A stretch of DNA of 38,523 bases from positions 1 to 38,523 of the forward strand of contig JANNBZ010000194.1 of NCBI GenBank assembly GCA_031386065.1. The letters run 5' to 3'. Below are positions 1 to 10,250 of the stretch, one piece after another (positions within the stretch are counted from its first letter, which is position 1; each line of letters starts with the position of its first letter). The notes beneath the pieces are model-generated. The model searched no databases and was not told where the DNA came from. It was given only the letters and a program-made list of their open reading frames with translations. The translations under genes and the position numbers were made by a program. The DNA comes from JANYJJ01 sp031386065 (GTDB lineage: Bacteria > Pseudomonadota > Gammaproteobacteria > Burkholderiales > Burkholderiaceae_C).

Positions 1-537
1 CTGGCCGGCCAGCGGGTGTCGGTGGTCAAGCATGCGCACCATGCGTTCGACATCGACCATGTGGGCAAAGACTCGTGGCGGCATCGGCAGGCGGGGGCGT
101 TCGAGGTGGTGGTCGCATCCGACCGCCGCTTGGCCAAGATTCGCGAGTACGAGGTGCATGCCGAGCCGACGGTGGACCAACTGATCGCCGAGTTGTACGA
201 GTGCGACTGGGTGCTGGTGGAAGGCTTCAAGCATGCAGCGCTGCTGAAGATAGAGGTCTGGCGCGCATCCACCGCCAAGCCGGTTCAATACCCGAACGAT
301 CCGTATGTGGTGGCCATCTCAACCGACAGCCCGGACCGTCTGCCCGAGCCTACCGGGTTACCGGTGCTCGACCTCAACGACCCCGACGCCATCGCCACCT
401 TCTTGCTCGGCAACCCGGAGCGCTATGAGTACCGTTCTCCCTTCGATCTCGACTGCGGTGTCGACGCCTCGCCCGCCGATGCTGACGCTGGAGCAAGCCC
501 TGTCGCGGCTGCTGCTGGCGGTGCAGCCGTTCCCTGA
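1..537 (+). CDS. mobB: Molybdopterin-guanine dinucleotide biosynthesis protein MobB (5' partial)
   Basis: This is the C-terminal part of MobB, the GTP-binding adapter that helps MobA attach GMP to molybdopterin. The reading frame is open from base 1, so the start and the P-loop lie outside the window. Visible family features are the segment SVVKHAHHAFDIDHVGKDS, an RQAGA motif, and the W-V-L-V-E-G-F-K-H block near 208-232. The last 30 or so residues (from about 436) are an Ala/Asp-rich tail that is probably not part of the fold; this tail is translated from DNA that also encodes the start of moeA. The neighbours moeA, moaD and moaE are cofactor genes on the same strand, which supports the call. 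Confidence 0.9.
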   Translation: MAGQRVSVVKHAHHAFDIDHVGKDSWRHRQAGAFEVVVASDRRLAKIREYEVHAEPTVDQLIAELYECDWVLVEGFKHAALLKIEVWRASTAKPVQYPNDPYVVAISTDSPDRLPEPTGLPVLDLNDPDAIATFLLGNPERYEYRSPFDLDCGVDASPADADAGASPVAAAAGGAAVP

Positions 538-1693
538 GGCTGAGGCGCAAACCGTCTCGACCTTCGACGCGCTGGGTCGCGTGCTGGCGGCCGACGTTCG
601 CTCGCTGATCGACGTGCCGCCGGCCGACAACACCGCGATGGACGGCTACGCGCTGCGCTGCGCCGACGTACCCACCGCCGGCACCGTGCTGCCGGTCAGC
701 CAGCGCATTCCGGCCGGCGCGGCATGGCAGCCCTTGCAACCCGCCACCGTAGCGCGAATTTTCACCGGCGCCCAGGTGCCGACCGGGGCCGATGCGGTGG
801 TGATGCAGGAGCAGTGCGAGGTGGTTGATGGCGGCGTGCGCATCAACGCCGTTCCCGCGCCGGGCCAGTGGGTGCGTTGCCGTGCCGAAGACGTGGCGGC
901 CGGTGCCACCGTGCTGGCGCGTGGCACGCGGCTGACACCGCAGGCGCTGGGACTTGCGGCGGCTGTGGGTGCGGCCACGCTGACGCTGGCGCGGCGTCCG
1001 CGCGTCGCCCTGTTCTCGACCGGCGATGAACTGGTGATGCCCGGCGAGCCGCTCAAGCCGGGCGCCATCTACAACTCGAACCGCTTCACGCTGCGCGGCT
1101 TGATCCAGGCGCTGGGCTGCGACTGCACCGACCTCGGCATCGTGCCCGACCGGCTCGACGCCACGCGCGAAGCGCTGCGCACGGCGGCGCGCGGGCACGA
1201 TCTGATCGTCACCTGCGGCGGCGTGTCGGTCGGCGATGAAGACCACTTGAAGCCTGCAGTCGAGGCCGAAGGTCGCATCGACATGTGGCAAATCGCCATC
1301 AAGCCCGGCAAGCCGCTGGCCTTCGGCGAGGTGTTTCGCGACGACCGCTCCACCGCCTGGTTCATCGGCCTGCCGGGCAACCCGGTCTCGGCCTTCGTGA
1401 CCTTTCTGCTCGCCGTGCGCCCCGTGTTGCTGCAGATGCAAGGCGCAGCTGCGTTGCAGCCTGTGAGCATGTCGCTGCGTGCCGATTTCGACTGGCCGCA
1501 GCCCGACCGGCGCCGCGAATTTCTGCGCGTGCAGCGCAATGCAGCCGGCGGACTGGACCTGTTCGCGAACCAGAGTTCGGGCGTGCTGACTTCGGTGGTG
1601 TGGGGTGACGGGCTGGTCGACAACCCACCCGGCCAGGCCATCCGGCGCGGCGATGCAGTGCGCTTTCTGGCGCTGTCGGAGCTGCTGTCGTGA
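425..1693 (+). CDS. moeA: Molybdopterin molybdenumtransferase MoeA
   Basis: MoeA inserts molybdate into adenylylated molybdopterin to form Moco. The protein is 422 aa, close to the usual length of just over 400. Recognisable blocks are the N-terminal DVPPADNTAMDGYAL segment, FTGAQVPTGADAVVMQE, FSTGDELV, the GGVSVGDED block of the catalytic MoCF-like domain, and GLPGNPVSAFVTF. I chose ATG 425 because GGAG at 417-420 gives it a ribosome site. A second ATG at 479 (MLTLEQAL) is possible and is where family similarity begins. With the 425 start the gene overlaps mobB by 113 bp. Its stop codon overlaps the GTG start of moaD, so the two are probably translationally coupled. Confidence 0.92.
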   Translation: MSTVLPSISTAVSTPRPPMLTLEQALSRLLLAVQPFPEAEAQTVSTFDALGRVLAADVRSLIDVPPADNTAMDGYALRCADVPTAGTVLPVSQRIPAGAAWQPLQPATVARIFTGAQVPTGADAVVMQEQCEVVDGGVRINAVPAPGQWVRCRAEDVAAGATVLARGTRLTPQALGLAAAVGAATLTLARRPRVALFSTGDELVMPGEPLKPGAIYNSNRFTLRGLIQALGCDCTDLGIVPDRLDATREALRTAARGHDLIVTCGGVSVGDEDHLKPAVEAEGRIDMWQIAIKPGKPLAFGEVFRDDRSTAWFIGLPGNPVSAFVTFLLAVRPVLLQMQGAAALQPVSMSLRADFDWPQPDRRREFLRVQRNAAGGLDLFANQSSGVLTSVVWGDGLVDNPPGQAIRRGDAVRFLALSELLS

Positions 1694-1941
1694 AGGTCAG
1701 CGTGCGCTTCTTCGCGTCCATCCGCGAGGCCTTGGGTGCTGGCGAAACGATGGACCTGCCGCAGGCCATGAGCGTCGGTCAACTGCGCGACCTGCTGATC
1801 CAGCGCGACGCGGCTCATGCGGCGGCGCTGGCGCGCGGGCGGGCGCTGCGGGCAGCGTTGAACCAGACGCTGTGCACTGAAACCGACATGCTCACCGAGG
1901 GCGCCGAGGTGGCGTTTTTCCCGCCGGTCACCGGGGGCTGA
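1690..1941 (+). CDS. moaD: Molybdopterin synthase sulfur carrier subunit MoaD
   Basis: MoaD is the small ubiquitin-fold subunit of molybdopterin synthase. Its C-terminal Gly-Gly is turned into a thiocarboxylate that donates sulfur to precursor Z. The 83 aa protein begins MKVSVRFFASIREALG and ends in VTGG, as the family requires. The start is GTG at 1690, overlapping the moeA stop by 4 bp. moaE follows after 2 bp, so the two synthase subunits are adjacent and likely made together. Confidence 0.93.
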   Translation: MKVSVRFFASIREALGAGETMDLPQAMSVGQLRDLLIQRDAAHAAALARGRALRAALNQTLCTETDMLTEGAEVAFFPPVTGG

Positions 1942-1943
1942 GC

Positions 1944-2453
1944 ATGGCCACGACGAGTCCGATGACCCCGCGCGTTCGAATCCAGACCGAAGACTTCGAC
2001 CTGTCGACTGAGGTCGCCGCGCTGCGCGCCGGCGACCCGGCCGTGGGTGCGGTGGCCAGCTTCATCGGCACCGTGCGCGACCGTAACGACGACTTGGGCG
2101 TCAGCGCGATGGAGCTCGAGCATTACCCCGGCATGACCGAGCGCGCCATCGAAGCAATGATCGACGCGGCGCTGCGCCGCTTCGACATCCGCGCAGCGCG
2201 CGTGATCCACCGCGTCGGGCCGTTGCTGCCGCTCGACCAGATCGTGCTGGTGGCGGTCAGTTCGTCGCACCGCGGCGAAGCCTTCAAGGCCTGCGAGTTC
2301 CTGATGGACTACTTGAAGACGCGGGCGCCGTTCTGGAAGAAGGAACAGACGCCCACCGGCGCGCGCTGGGTCGACGCGCGGGTGAGCGACGACGCGGCCT
2401 TGTCGCGCTGGGGCATCGTGGCCGACAACGCCGCTGACCACGCACCCGAATGA
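1944..2453 (+). CDS. moaE: Molybdopterin synthase catalytic subunit MoaE
   Basis: MoaE is the large subunit of molybdopterin synthase and forms a heterotetramer with MoaD. The protein is 169 aa. Diagnostic segments are GAVASFIGTVRDRND, MELEHYPGMTE, VIHRVGPLLPLDQIVLVAV and SSHRGEAF. The C-terminal FWKKEQTPTGARWVDAR contains the conserved lysines of the active site that receives the MoaD tail. The gene lies 2 bp after moaD and its stop overlaps the crcB start by 4 bp, so five genes here form one tight transcription unit. Confidence 0.95.
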   Translation: MATTSPMTPRVRIQTEDFDLSTEVAALRAGDPAVGAVASFIGTVRDRNDDLGVSAMELEHYPGMTERAIEAMIDAALRRFDIRAARVIHRVGPLLPLDQIVLVAVSSSHRGEAFKACEFLMDYLKTRAPFWKKEQTPTGARWVDARVSDDAALSRWGIVADNAADHAPE

Positions 2454-2839
2454 CCGCCGCGCTGCCCTGGTTGCAGGCACTGGCGGTGGCGCTGGGAGCG
2501 GCCCTGGGTGCCCTGCTGCGCTGGCGCGCCGGCTTGTGGCTGAACGCGGCCTGGGCCGGTTTTCCGCTCGGCACTCTGGCGGTCAACACGGTGGGCGGCT
2601 TCCTGATCGGCATCGCGCTGGCGTGGTTCGAGCAGGCGCCGCACGAGCTGCTGCGCTTGTTGCTGGTGACCGGGTTTCTCGGCGGGCTGACCACGTTTTC
2701 GGCGTTCTCGGTCGAGTCGCTGCTGCTGCTGCAACGCGGCCAGGCGTGGCTGGCGCTGGCGCATGTGCTGGCGCATGTGCTGGGCGCGCTGGTGTGCGCA
2801 GGAGTGGGCTTCGTCCTCGCGCGGGCCTTGATGGCCTGA
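2450..2839 (+). CDS. crcB: Fluoride efflux channel CrcB (Fluc)
   Basis: CrcB/Fluc proteins form dual-topology dimers that let fluoride leave the cell. This one has 129 aa and four hydrophobic segments, the expected size. The pore signature is clear: GTLAVNTVGGFLIG carries the conserved Asn, and GFLGGLTTFSAFS carries the Thr-Thr-Phe-Ser stretch of the Phe-lined pathway. ATG 2450 overlaps the moaE stop by 4 bp, so expression appears coupled to the Moco genes. I saw no fluoride riboswitch directly upstream, which fits transcription from the upstream operon. Confidence 0.93.
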   Translation: MTAALPWLQALAVALGAALGALLRWRAGLWLNAAWAGFPLGTLAVNTVGGFLIGIALAWFEQAPHELLRLLLVTGFLGGLTTFSAFSVESLLLLQRGQAWLALAHVLAHVLGALVCAGVGFVLARALMA

Positions 2840-2907
2840 CGCCATACCGCCACAGTAGGCGCTCTTGATCTGGATCATCCACCGTCGCCGGACGCCGCTG
2901 GCGCCGT

Positions 2908-2936
2908 CTTGAAAAGTTGTCGGGTTCGCCCAAACT
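2908..2936 (+). promoter_or_regulatory. Heat-shock (sigma-32/RpoH) promoter of clpB
   Basis: CTTGAAA at 2908-2914 matches the RpoH -35 element exactly. After a 14 bp spacer, CCCAAACT at 2929-2936 resembles the -10 element CCCCATnT. It sits just upstream of clpB, a classic RpoH target. Transcription would start near 2943, leaving a short leader with GGAGG at 2948-2952 before ATG 2962. Confidence 0.75.
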
Positions 2937-2961
2937 CCATGCGATCTGGAGGAATGGCCCC

Positions 2962-5547
<2,586 letters not shown>

Positions 5548-5550
<3 letters not shown>

Positions 5551-5565
5551 GCCGGGGTCGGCTCA
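5548..5565. terminator. Hairpin holding the stop codons of two convergent genes
   Basis: TGAGCCG (5548-5554) and CGGCTCA (5559-5565) form a perfect 7 bp stem around a GGGT loop. The left arm starts with the clpB stop and the right arm is the stop of the minus-strand gene. The hairpin forms in both transcripts. No T-tract follows in either direction, so it may protect 3' ends or mark Rho-type ends rather than terminate alone. Confidence 0.45.
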
Positions 5566-6843
5566 GGCGTCGAACAGAGAATCCATGCGCAAAATCTGCA
5601 GCCGCGCCAGCGTCAGGTTGGCGTGTGACTTGTCGAGCACGGCGTGCAGCGCCAGGCCGGGGTGTTTGGGCACGGAGCGCAACACGAGGTGGTGCGTGCC
5701 CAGCGTGATGGCGGCTTCGGGGATCGCATGACCCAGGCCCAGCGTGCGGCTGCTGGCCTGCATCGACGCCAACATCTCGGTTCCGTGCTCGGCCAGTTCG
5801 CGCGCGCCGGGGCTCGCGCCGGCATGGTTGAGCGCACGTCCGCTGGCCACGTCGAAGATGCAGCAGCTGACCATGCCCGCGAGATGACTCAGCTGCTGCA
5901 CGTATTGCTCAAGCCGGTTCTCTGACGGCGCTGCTGCCGCGCGCACCGCCGGCATCGGCCGCAGCGGCAGTGGCGCTTGCGGGGCCTGCCGGGGCGCAGC
6001 CGGCGCCGACGGCGAGGTGTGGCCGGGGACAGCAGCCGCAGCAGCAAACCGGGGTGCGGGTTTGCCATTCGGTTGCATGTGCTCGCGCAGGCGCGTCCAG
6101 GTGCTGCTGATGAAGCCCCAGGCGTCGGCCGGGCGCGCGACCTTGGGCGTGGTGCGCACATTCACCTGCGTGCCGCGCGCCAGTTCGACCCCTTGCGAGA
6201 CAAGGGCGTTGGCCGAGGCCAGCGGCAGCAACAGCAAGTGCCGGTTCGGCCATGGGCCGCGCAGCATGTCCTCGTGAACCGGCTTGAATGCTGCGGCCAG
6301 CGCATGGTTGGGCATGTCGCCGACCAGGAACACACCGAGCCGGCTGAATGCGAGCAGCGTCGTGGCCAGACCATGCCGCGCGGCGGTGTCGGCGTCGGTC
6401 TCGGTGGTGTACATGCGCAGCAGCGTGCCTTCCGACGTTGGCAGTTCGATGAACTCGAGTCTGGCCAGCGTGGTGCCGAAGCCCTGGCGACGGATCGTCA
6501 GCGTCTGAACGCTGCGGTTGCTGGCGGCGGCGATGCTGGCCAGCAACTTGCGCGACGACTGGGTGCCCATGTCGTGCACCGCGATGAACTCGGGTCGCAA
6601 ATGCTCGAACTGCTGCCGCATGGCCTGCGCCGGGTCGCACGACACGAAGAGTTCGCGGGCGTCGGTGCCGACCTGCCGGCCAATGTCGGGCTGCTCGCCT
6701 TCCAGGTAATCCTTTTCGTCCTTCAGGAACTGCGTGGCCAGCGCGGTTTGTGCGCGGGTGGCCTCCCAACCGTCGGACGCCGTGCCTGCGTCTGTCGCCG
6801 GCGCCGCAGACCAAGCGGAAACTCCTGTGTTCGAAGTGATCAT
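5563..6843 (-). CDS. Roadblock/LC7-domain protein with an unrecognised N-terminal region
   Basis: The 426 aa protein has no signal peptide and should be cytoplasmic. Residues from about 310 to the end look like a Roadblock/LC7 (MglB-like) domain, with the run GMVSCCIFDVASGRAL, an ASMQASSRTLGLG helix region and HHLVLRSVPKHPGLALHAVLD. Such domains dimerise and often regulate small GTPases. A Pro/Ala-rich linker (about 265-305) precedes it. The first 250 residues include FVSCDPAQAMRQQFEHLRP and RRQGFGTTLARLEFIELPT; I cannot assign them to a family. ATG 6843 is chosen for its GGAAAG ribosome site and because residues upstream are unlike protein. No GTPase gene is adjacent. It converges on clpB. 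Confidence 0.7.
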   Translation of the reverse strand: MITSNTGVSAWSAAPATDAGTASDGWEATRAQTALATQFLKDEKDYLEGEQPDIGRQVGTDARELFVSCDPAQAMRQQFEHLRPEFIAVHDMGTQSSRKLLASIAAASNRSVQTLTIRRQGFGTTLARLEFIELPTSEGTLLRMYTTETDADTAARHGLATTLLAFSRLGVFLVGDMPNHALAAAFKPVHEDMLRGPWPNRHLLLLPLASANALVSQGVELARGTQVNVRTTPKVARPADAWGFISSTWTRLREHMQPNGKPAPRFAAAAAVPGHTSPSAPAAPRQAPQAPLPLRPMPAVRAAAAPSENRLEQYVQQLSHLAGMVSCCIFDVASGRALNHAGASPGARELAEHGTEMLASMQASSRTLGLGHAIPEAAITLGTHHLVLRSVPKHPGLALHAVLDKSHANLTLARLQILRMDSLFDA

Positions 6844-7204
6844 GTTTCGCTTTCCACGAGGGTGCTGGCGCGGCGATGGCGTCGCCGGGTGAACGCAAAA
6901 CGGGCGCCAGCCCAACGTCTTGCGCTCGGTCAGTGTAAGGCGGCTCCACTCGGCGCCACCGACCGAAGAGCATGGTTTCACGAAGCTGTTTCGATTTGCA
7001 TCCACCTCTTGGGGGAGTTGCGCACGGGCGGAAAACGACGCTGTGAATTGGCGATACAGGTGGTGGCTCCGATTCGTCTGCGTGTTGCATCCAGTCTGCC
7101 GGCCCTTGCGTAAGAACCTCCACGCGCTTCCTCGACGAAGACGCGCCACCGGCCGCATCGGCGTAAGCCGCGGTTTCTGCCACTGATTGACGAAGGAAGA
7201 GACG
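6844..7204. other. Divergent intergenic region
   Basis: This 361 bp gap separates the Roadblock gene from the DUF4331 gene and must hold promoters for both. I see no RNA gene and no convincing small ORF. The 9-mer TTGCATCCA occurs twice in the same orientation (6996-7004 and 7085-7093). The second copy forms part of a candidate ECF-type promoter annotated separately. A short GGCGA/TCGCC hairpin lies near the minus-strand gene. Confidence 0.5.
7085..7115 (+). promoter_or_regulatory. Candidate ECF-sigma-type promoter for the DUF4331 gene
   Basis: TTGCATCCA at 7085-7093 is followed, 18 bp after its ATCC core (7089-7092), by TAAGA at 7111-7115. This resembles promoters of the RpoE/ChrR-type ECF sigma factors (TGATCC, 18 bp, TAAGA), but only ATCC of the -35 matches. 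It lies about 90 bp before ATG 7205. This is a pattern match by eye. Confidence 0.35.
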
Positions 7205-8761
7205 ATGACACCCACCCACCTGAGACTTCAACGCACGCTGCCGGCCCTGACTGCGCTGTGCGCCGCCGTGGCCGCCCTGTGCGCGCCCGCCGCCCATGCG
7301 TCCAGCCACCGCGAGGCGCCGTTCATCACCACCGCACCGAAGGTCGACGCCAGCGACTTCTACATGTTCAACAGCTACGAAGCGGGCCGCGGCGCCTACG
7401 TCACGCTGATCGCCAACTACGTGCCGTTGCAGGACGCCTACGGCGGCCCGAACTACTTCAAGCTCGACCCCAATGCGCTGTACGAGATTCACGTCGACAA
7501 CAATGGCGACGCCAAGGAAGACCTGACCTTCCAGTTCCGCTTCAAGAACACCTTGAAGGCCATCACGCTGCCGATCGGCGGCATGAACGTCGCCATCCCG
7601 CTGACCCAGGCCGGTGGCGTGACCGACCCGAACGCAGCCACACTGAATGTGAACGAGAGCTTCACCGTCGACGTGGTCAGGGGCGACCGCCGCACCGGCA
7701 CCCGCGCGGCCATCACCAACGCCGCCAACGGCAAGGCCAGCTTCGACAAGCCGTCGGACAACATCGGCCCGAAGACGATTCCGAACTACGTGGCCTACGC
7801 CGCCAAGCACGTCTACGACGTGAACATCCCGGGCTGCGCCACCCCCGCCAAGCTGTTCGTGGGCCAGCGCCAGGACCCGTTCGCCGTCAACCTGGGCACG
7901 ATTTTCGACCTCGTCAATGCGCCGCTGTCGGTGATCACCGACCCCACCAAGATCAATGCAGCCGGACCCGGCGACCTTGCCGACAAGAATGTCACGTCGC
8001 TGGCCATCGAAGTGCCCAAGGCGTGCCTGACGGCCGCCGGTTCGACCGACCCGGTGATCGGTGGATGGACCACCGCCAGCCTGCGCCAGGGCCAGTTGCT
8101 CAACGGCGCACCGAAGAGCGGCTATCAAACGTCGGCTGTGCCGGGCGGCGCCTGGACCCAGGTCTCGCGCCTGGGCATGCCGCTGGTCAACGAGGTGGTG
8201 ATCGGCCTGCCCGACAAGGACAAGTTCAACGCCTCCAAGCCGAAGGACGACGGCCAGTTCGCGGCCTACGTGACCAACCCGACGCTACCTGCGCTGCTGG
8301 AGATCGCGCTGGCGATTCCCAACACGGCACCCACCAACTTCCCGCGTACCGACCTGGTCACGACCTTCCTGACCGGCATCAAGGGCGTGAACCAGCCGAC
8401 CACGGTAACGGCCTCCGAAATGCTGCGCTTGAACACCAGCATTGCAGCCACCGCCGAAGCGCAGCAGAACCGCCTGGGTATCGTCGGCAACATCCTCGCG
8501 GGTGGTACCGACAACGCGGGCTATCCGAACGGGCGCCGCCCGAAGGACGACGTGGTCGACATCTCGCTCGTCGCCGTGATGGGTGGCCTGTGCGTGGCCA
8601 ATGGCGACACCGACACGTACAAGCTCGGTGCTGCTTGCAAGCCGAGCGCGGTGCCGCTGGGTGCCACGGCGTTCAAACTGCACGACGCTGTCGACCAGGC
8701 GAGGATCACCTTGCTGCCGGGCTTCCCGTACCTGAACACGCCGATCCCCGGCTCGAAGTGA
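7205..8761 (+). CDS. DUF4331 domain-containing exported protein
   Basis: The 518 aa protein has a signal peptide (hydrophobic core about 12-30, cleavage near AHA-SSHREA). The mature N-terminus SSHREAPFIT, followed by DASDFYMFNSYE, is the hallmark of DUF4331, whose biochemical role is unknown. Other family segments are YEIHVDNNGDAKEDLTFQF and the C-terminal RRPKDDVVDISLVAVMGG with a following Cys pair. It is probably periplasmic or secreted. ATG 7205 has GGAAGAG just upstream; an in-frame TTG at 7187 is less likely. It heads a run with a small lipoprotein, a TPR-like protein and a HupE/UreJ-type membrane protein, which suggests a shared envelope function. Confidence 0.9.
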   Translation: MTPTHLRLQRTLPALTALCAAVAALCAPAAHASSHREAPFITTAPKVDASDFYMFNSYEAGRGAYVTLIANYVPLQDAYGGPNYFKLDPNALYEIHVDNNGDAKEDLTFQFRFKNTLKAITLPIGGMNVAIPLTQAGGVTDPNAATLNVNESFTVDVVRGDRRTGTRAAITNAANGKASFDKPSDNIGPKTIPNYVAYAAKHVYDVNIPGCATPAKLFVGQRQDPFAVNLGTIFDLVNAPLSVITDPTKINAAGPGDLADKNVTSLAIEVPKACLTAAGSTDPVIGGWTTASLRQGQLLNGAPKSGYQTSAVPGGAWTQVSRLGMPLVNEVVIGLPDKDKFNASKPKDDGQFAAYVTNPTLPALLEIALAIPNTAPTNFPRTDLVTTFLTGIKGVNQPTTVTASEMLRLNTSIAATAEAQQNRLGIVGNILAGGTDNAGYPNGRRPKDDVVDISLVAVMGGLCVANGDTDTYKLGAACKPSAVPLGATAFKLHDAVDQARITLLPGFPYLNTPIPGSK

Positions 8762-8771
8762 GGAGCACAAG

Positions 8772-9026
8772 ATGAAAACACGCATCCTGATCTCCCTTGC
8801 GTCGGCCGCTGTGCTGGTGGCGGCCTGCGGCGGGGGCGGCGACGACCCTGTGGTGGTGCCGCCGGTGACATCGGAAGTGCCGGCTTCGGCCAGCGCGTCG
8901 TCGGTCGGACTGGTGAGCTACCTGACCGCGTTGGCCGTGGCCGTGGCCGACATGTTCGAGCCGGTGGGCCTGGACAGCTTCGCACCGGTGCAGCCCGAAG
9001 ACACCGAGCCCGAGCCGGTGACCTGA
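8772..9026 (+). CDS. Small putative lipoprotein
   Basis: This 84 aa protein begins with a short lipoprotein signal peptide; the lipobox is LVAAC with Cys19 as the lipidation site, followed by four Gly and two Asp. The rest is low in charge, with a hydrophobic stretch around 45-60 and an acidic Pro/Glu tail (PEDTEPEPVT). It starts 10 bp after the DUF4331 stop with GAGG in range, so it is cotranscribed. I recognise no named family; its role is unknown. A strong hairpin follows directly. Confidence 0.75.
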   Translation: MKTRILISLASAAVLVAACGGGGDDPVVVPPVTSEVPASASASSVGLVSYLTALAVAVADMFEPVGLDSFAPVQPEDTEPEPVT

Positions 9027-9030
9027 GGCG

Positions 9031-9062
9031 TGCGCAGCCCGTCGTTCGCGGCGGGCTGCGCA
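9031..9062 (+). terminator. Strong intercistronic hairpin
   Basis: TGCGCAGCCCG (9031-9041) and CGGGCTGCGCA (9052-9062) form a perfect 11 bp GC-rich stem with a 10-base loop, starting 4 bases after the lipoprotein stop. No T-tract follows, so it may attenuate transcription or stabilise the upstream mRNA. Its position argues against a GTG start at 9030 for the next gene. Confidence 0.5.
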
Positions 9063-9089
9063 GCCTCGATGCTGCTGCTATCGTTTGTC

Positions 9090-10250
9090 ATGCCCATCAG
9101 CCGCCTCATTGACTTCATCACCGCAGCGGTTCTGGGTTTCGGCGCGGCTTCATCGCAGGCTGCAGTGCTCACGCCGCACAGCGACGCTCAAGTGATCGAG
9201 ACGCTTCCCGCCGCCACCGGTGGTCGCGCCGAGGACCGGAAGCTGCGCCGCCAATGGGCTGCCACGCCGAACGATGCGGCGCTGGCCGTGGCGTTGTCGC
9301 GGCGCTACCTGCAGCAGGCGCGCGAGGCTGGCGACCCTCGCTTCGCCGGCCAGGCCTTGGCCGTGCTACAGGCCTGGCCTGATGCCGCCAAGGCGCCCGA
9401 CGAGGTGCTGTTGATGCAGGCCACCTTGCAGCAGTACCTGCATGAATTCGACACCTCGGCGCGCTGGCTGGACCTGCTGGTGCAGCGTCAACCGCAGCAT
9501 GCGCAGGCCTGGCTCACGCTGGCCACCGTGCGGCGCGTGCAGGGCCGCTACGCTGCGTCCGATGCAGCTTGCGCAGGCTTGGCCGCAGCGGGCGGCGGGC
9601 TGCATGCGCGCGCCTGCCAGGCCGAGAATCAAAGCCTGCGTGGCGAGGTCGACGCAGCACGAGCCGGTTTGAACGAACTGCTCGCCGCGCCGAGGTTGCC
9701 GGCCGATACCCGCAACTGGTTGCTGACGACCCTGGCCGAAGTCGAGAGCCGTGCCGGTCGCAGCGGCCCGGCCGACCAGGCCTACGTGGCGGCTTTGGCT
9801 GCGCAGTCCGATTCATACAGCCGTCTGTCGTACGCCGACTTCCTGTTCGAGCAGCAGCGCTTCGCCGAAGCGCTGGCGCAGTTGAAAGACCAGCCTCGCA
9901 CCGACGCCGTACTGCTGCGCCTGGCCATGTTTGGAACGCGATTGAAGTCGCCCGACGGCGTACGCGACGCCGCCGAAGTGCGGCAGCGCATGGCGCTGGC
10001 GGCCCTGCGCCCGGATGCACGCACGACGCACGCGCGCGAGCAAGCGATGTTCGCCCTGTGGGTAGACGGCAAGCCCGAGCGCGCGCTGGAGCTGGCGCGC
10101 ATCAATGTGCGGCACCAGCGCGAGCCGCTCGACGTGCTGTTGCTGGCGCAGGCGGCGCAGGCCGCCAAGAGCGCCGCCGGCCTGCGTGAAGCCGGCAAGG
10201 TTCGCGATGAAATGGGGCTGCGCGACAGCCGGCTCGATGCGCTTCTTTGA
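9090..10250 (+). CDS. TPR-like exported protein
   Basis: The protein (386 aa from this start) has a signal peptide, with core LIDFITAAVLGFG and likely cleavage after SSQA. The body is Ala/Leu-rich and all helical, with recurring TPR-like pairs such as ALAVLQAWPDAAKAPDEVLL, HAQAWLTLATVRRVQGRYAA and SYADFLFEQQRFAEALAQLK, as expected of a periplasmic scaffold. Start choice is uncertain: GTG 9030 and ATG 9069 are in frame, but the first lies at a hairpin and ATG 9090 gives the cleanest signal peptide. No start has a good ribosome site. Its end overlaps the next gene by 14 bp. The partner is unknown. Confidence 0.75.
   Translation: MPISRLIDFITAAVLGFGAASSQAAVLTPHSDAQVIETLPAATGGRAEDRKLRRQWAATPNDAALAVALSRRYLQQAREAGDPRFAGQALAVLQAWPDAAKAPDEVLLMQATLQQYLHEFDTSARWLDLLVQRQPQHAQAWLTLATVRRVQGRYAASDAACAGLAAAGGGLHARACQAENQSLRGEVDAARAGLNELLAAPRLPADTRNWLLTTLAEVESRAGRSGPADQAYVAALAAQSDSYSRLSYADFLFEQQRFAEALAQLKDQPRTDAVLLRLAMFGTRLKSPDGVRDAAEVRQRMALAALRPDARTTHAREQAMFALWVDGKPERALELARINVRHQREPLDVLLLAQAAQAAKSAAGLREAGKVRDEMGLRDSRLDALL

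Noticed and set aside
7187..7204. TTG start for the DUF4331 gene
   Set aside because: It would put the GGAAGAG ribosome site inside the coding region; ATG 7205 gives a normal signal peptide.
5909..8128. 739-codon minus-strand frame spanning the Roadblock and DUF4331 genes
   Set aside because: It crosses two well-supported genes and the gap between them. The translation is low-complexity, and it is in a different frame from the Roadblock protein.
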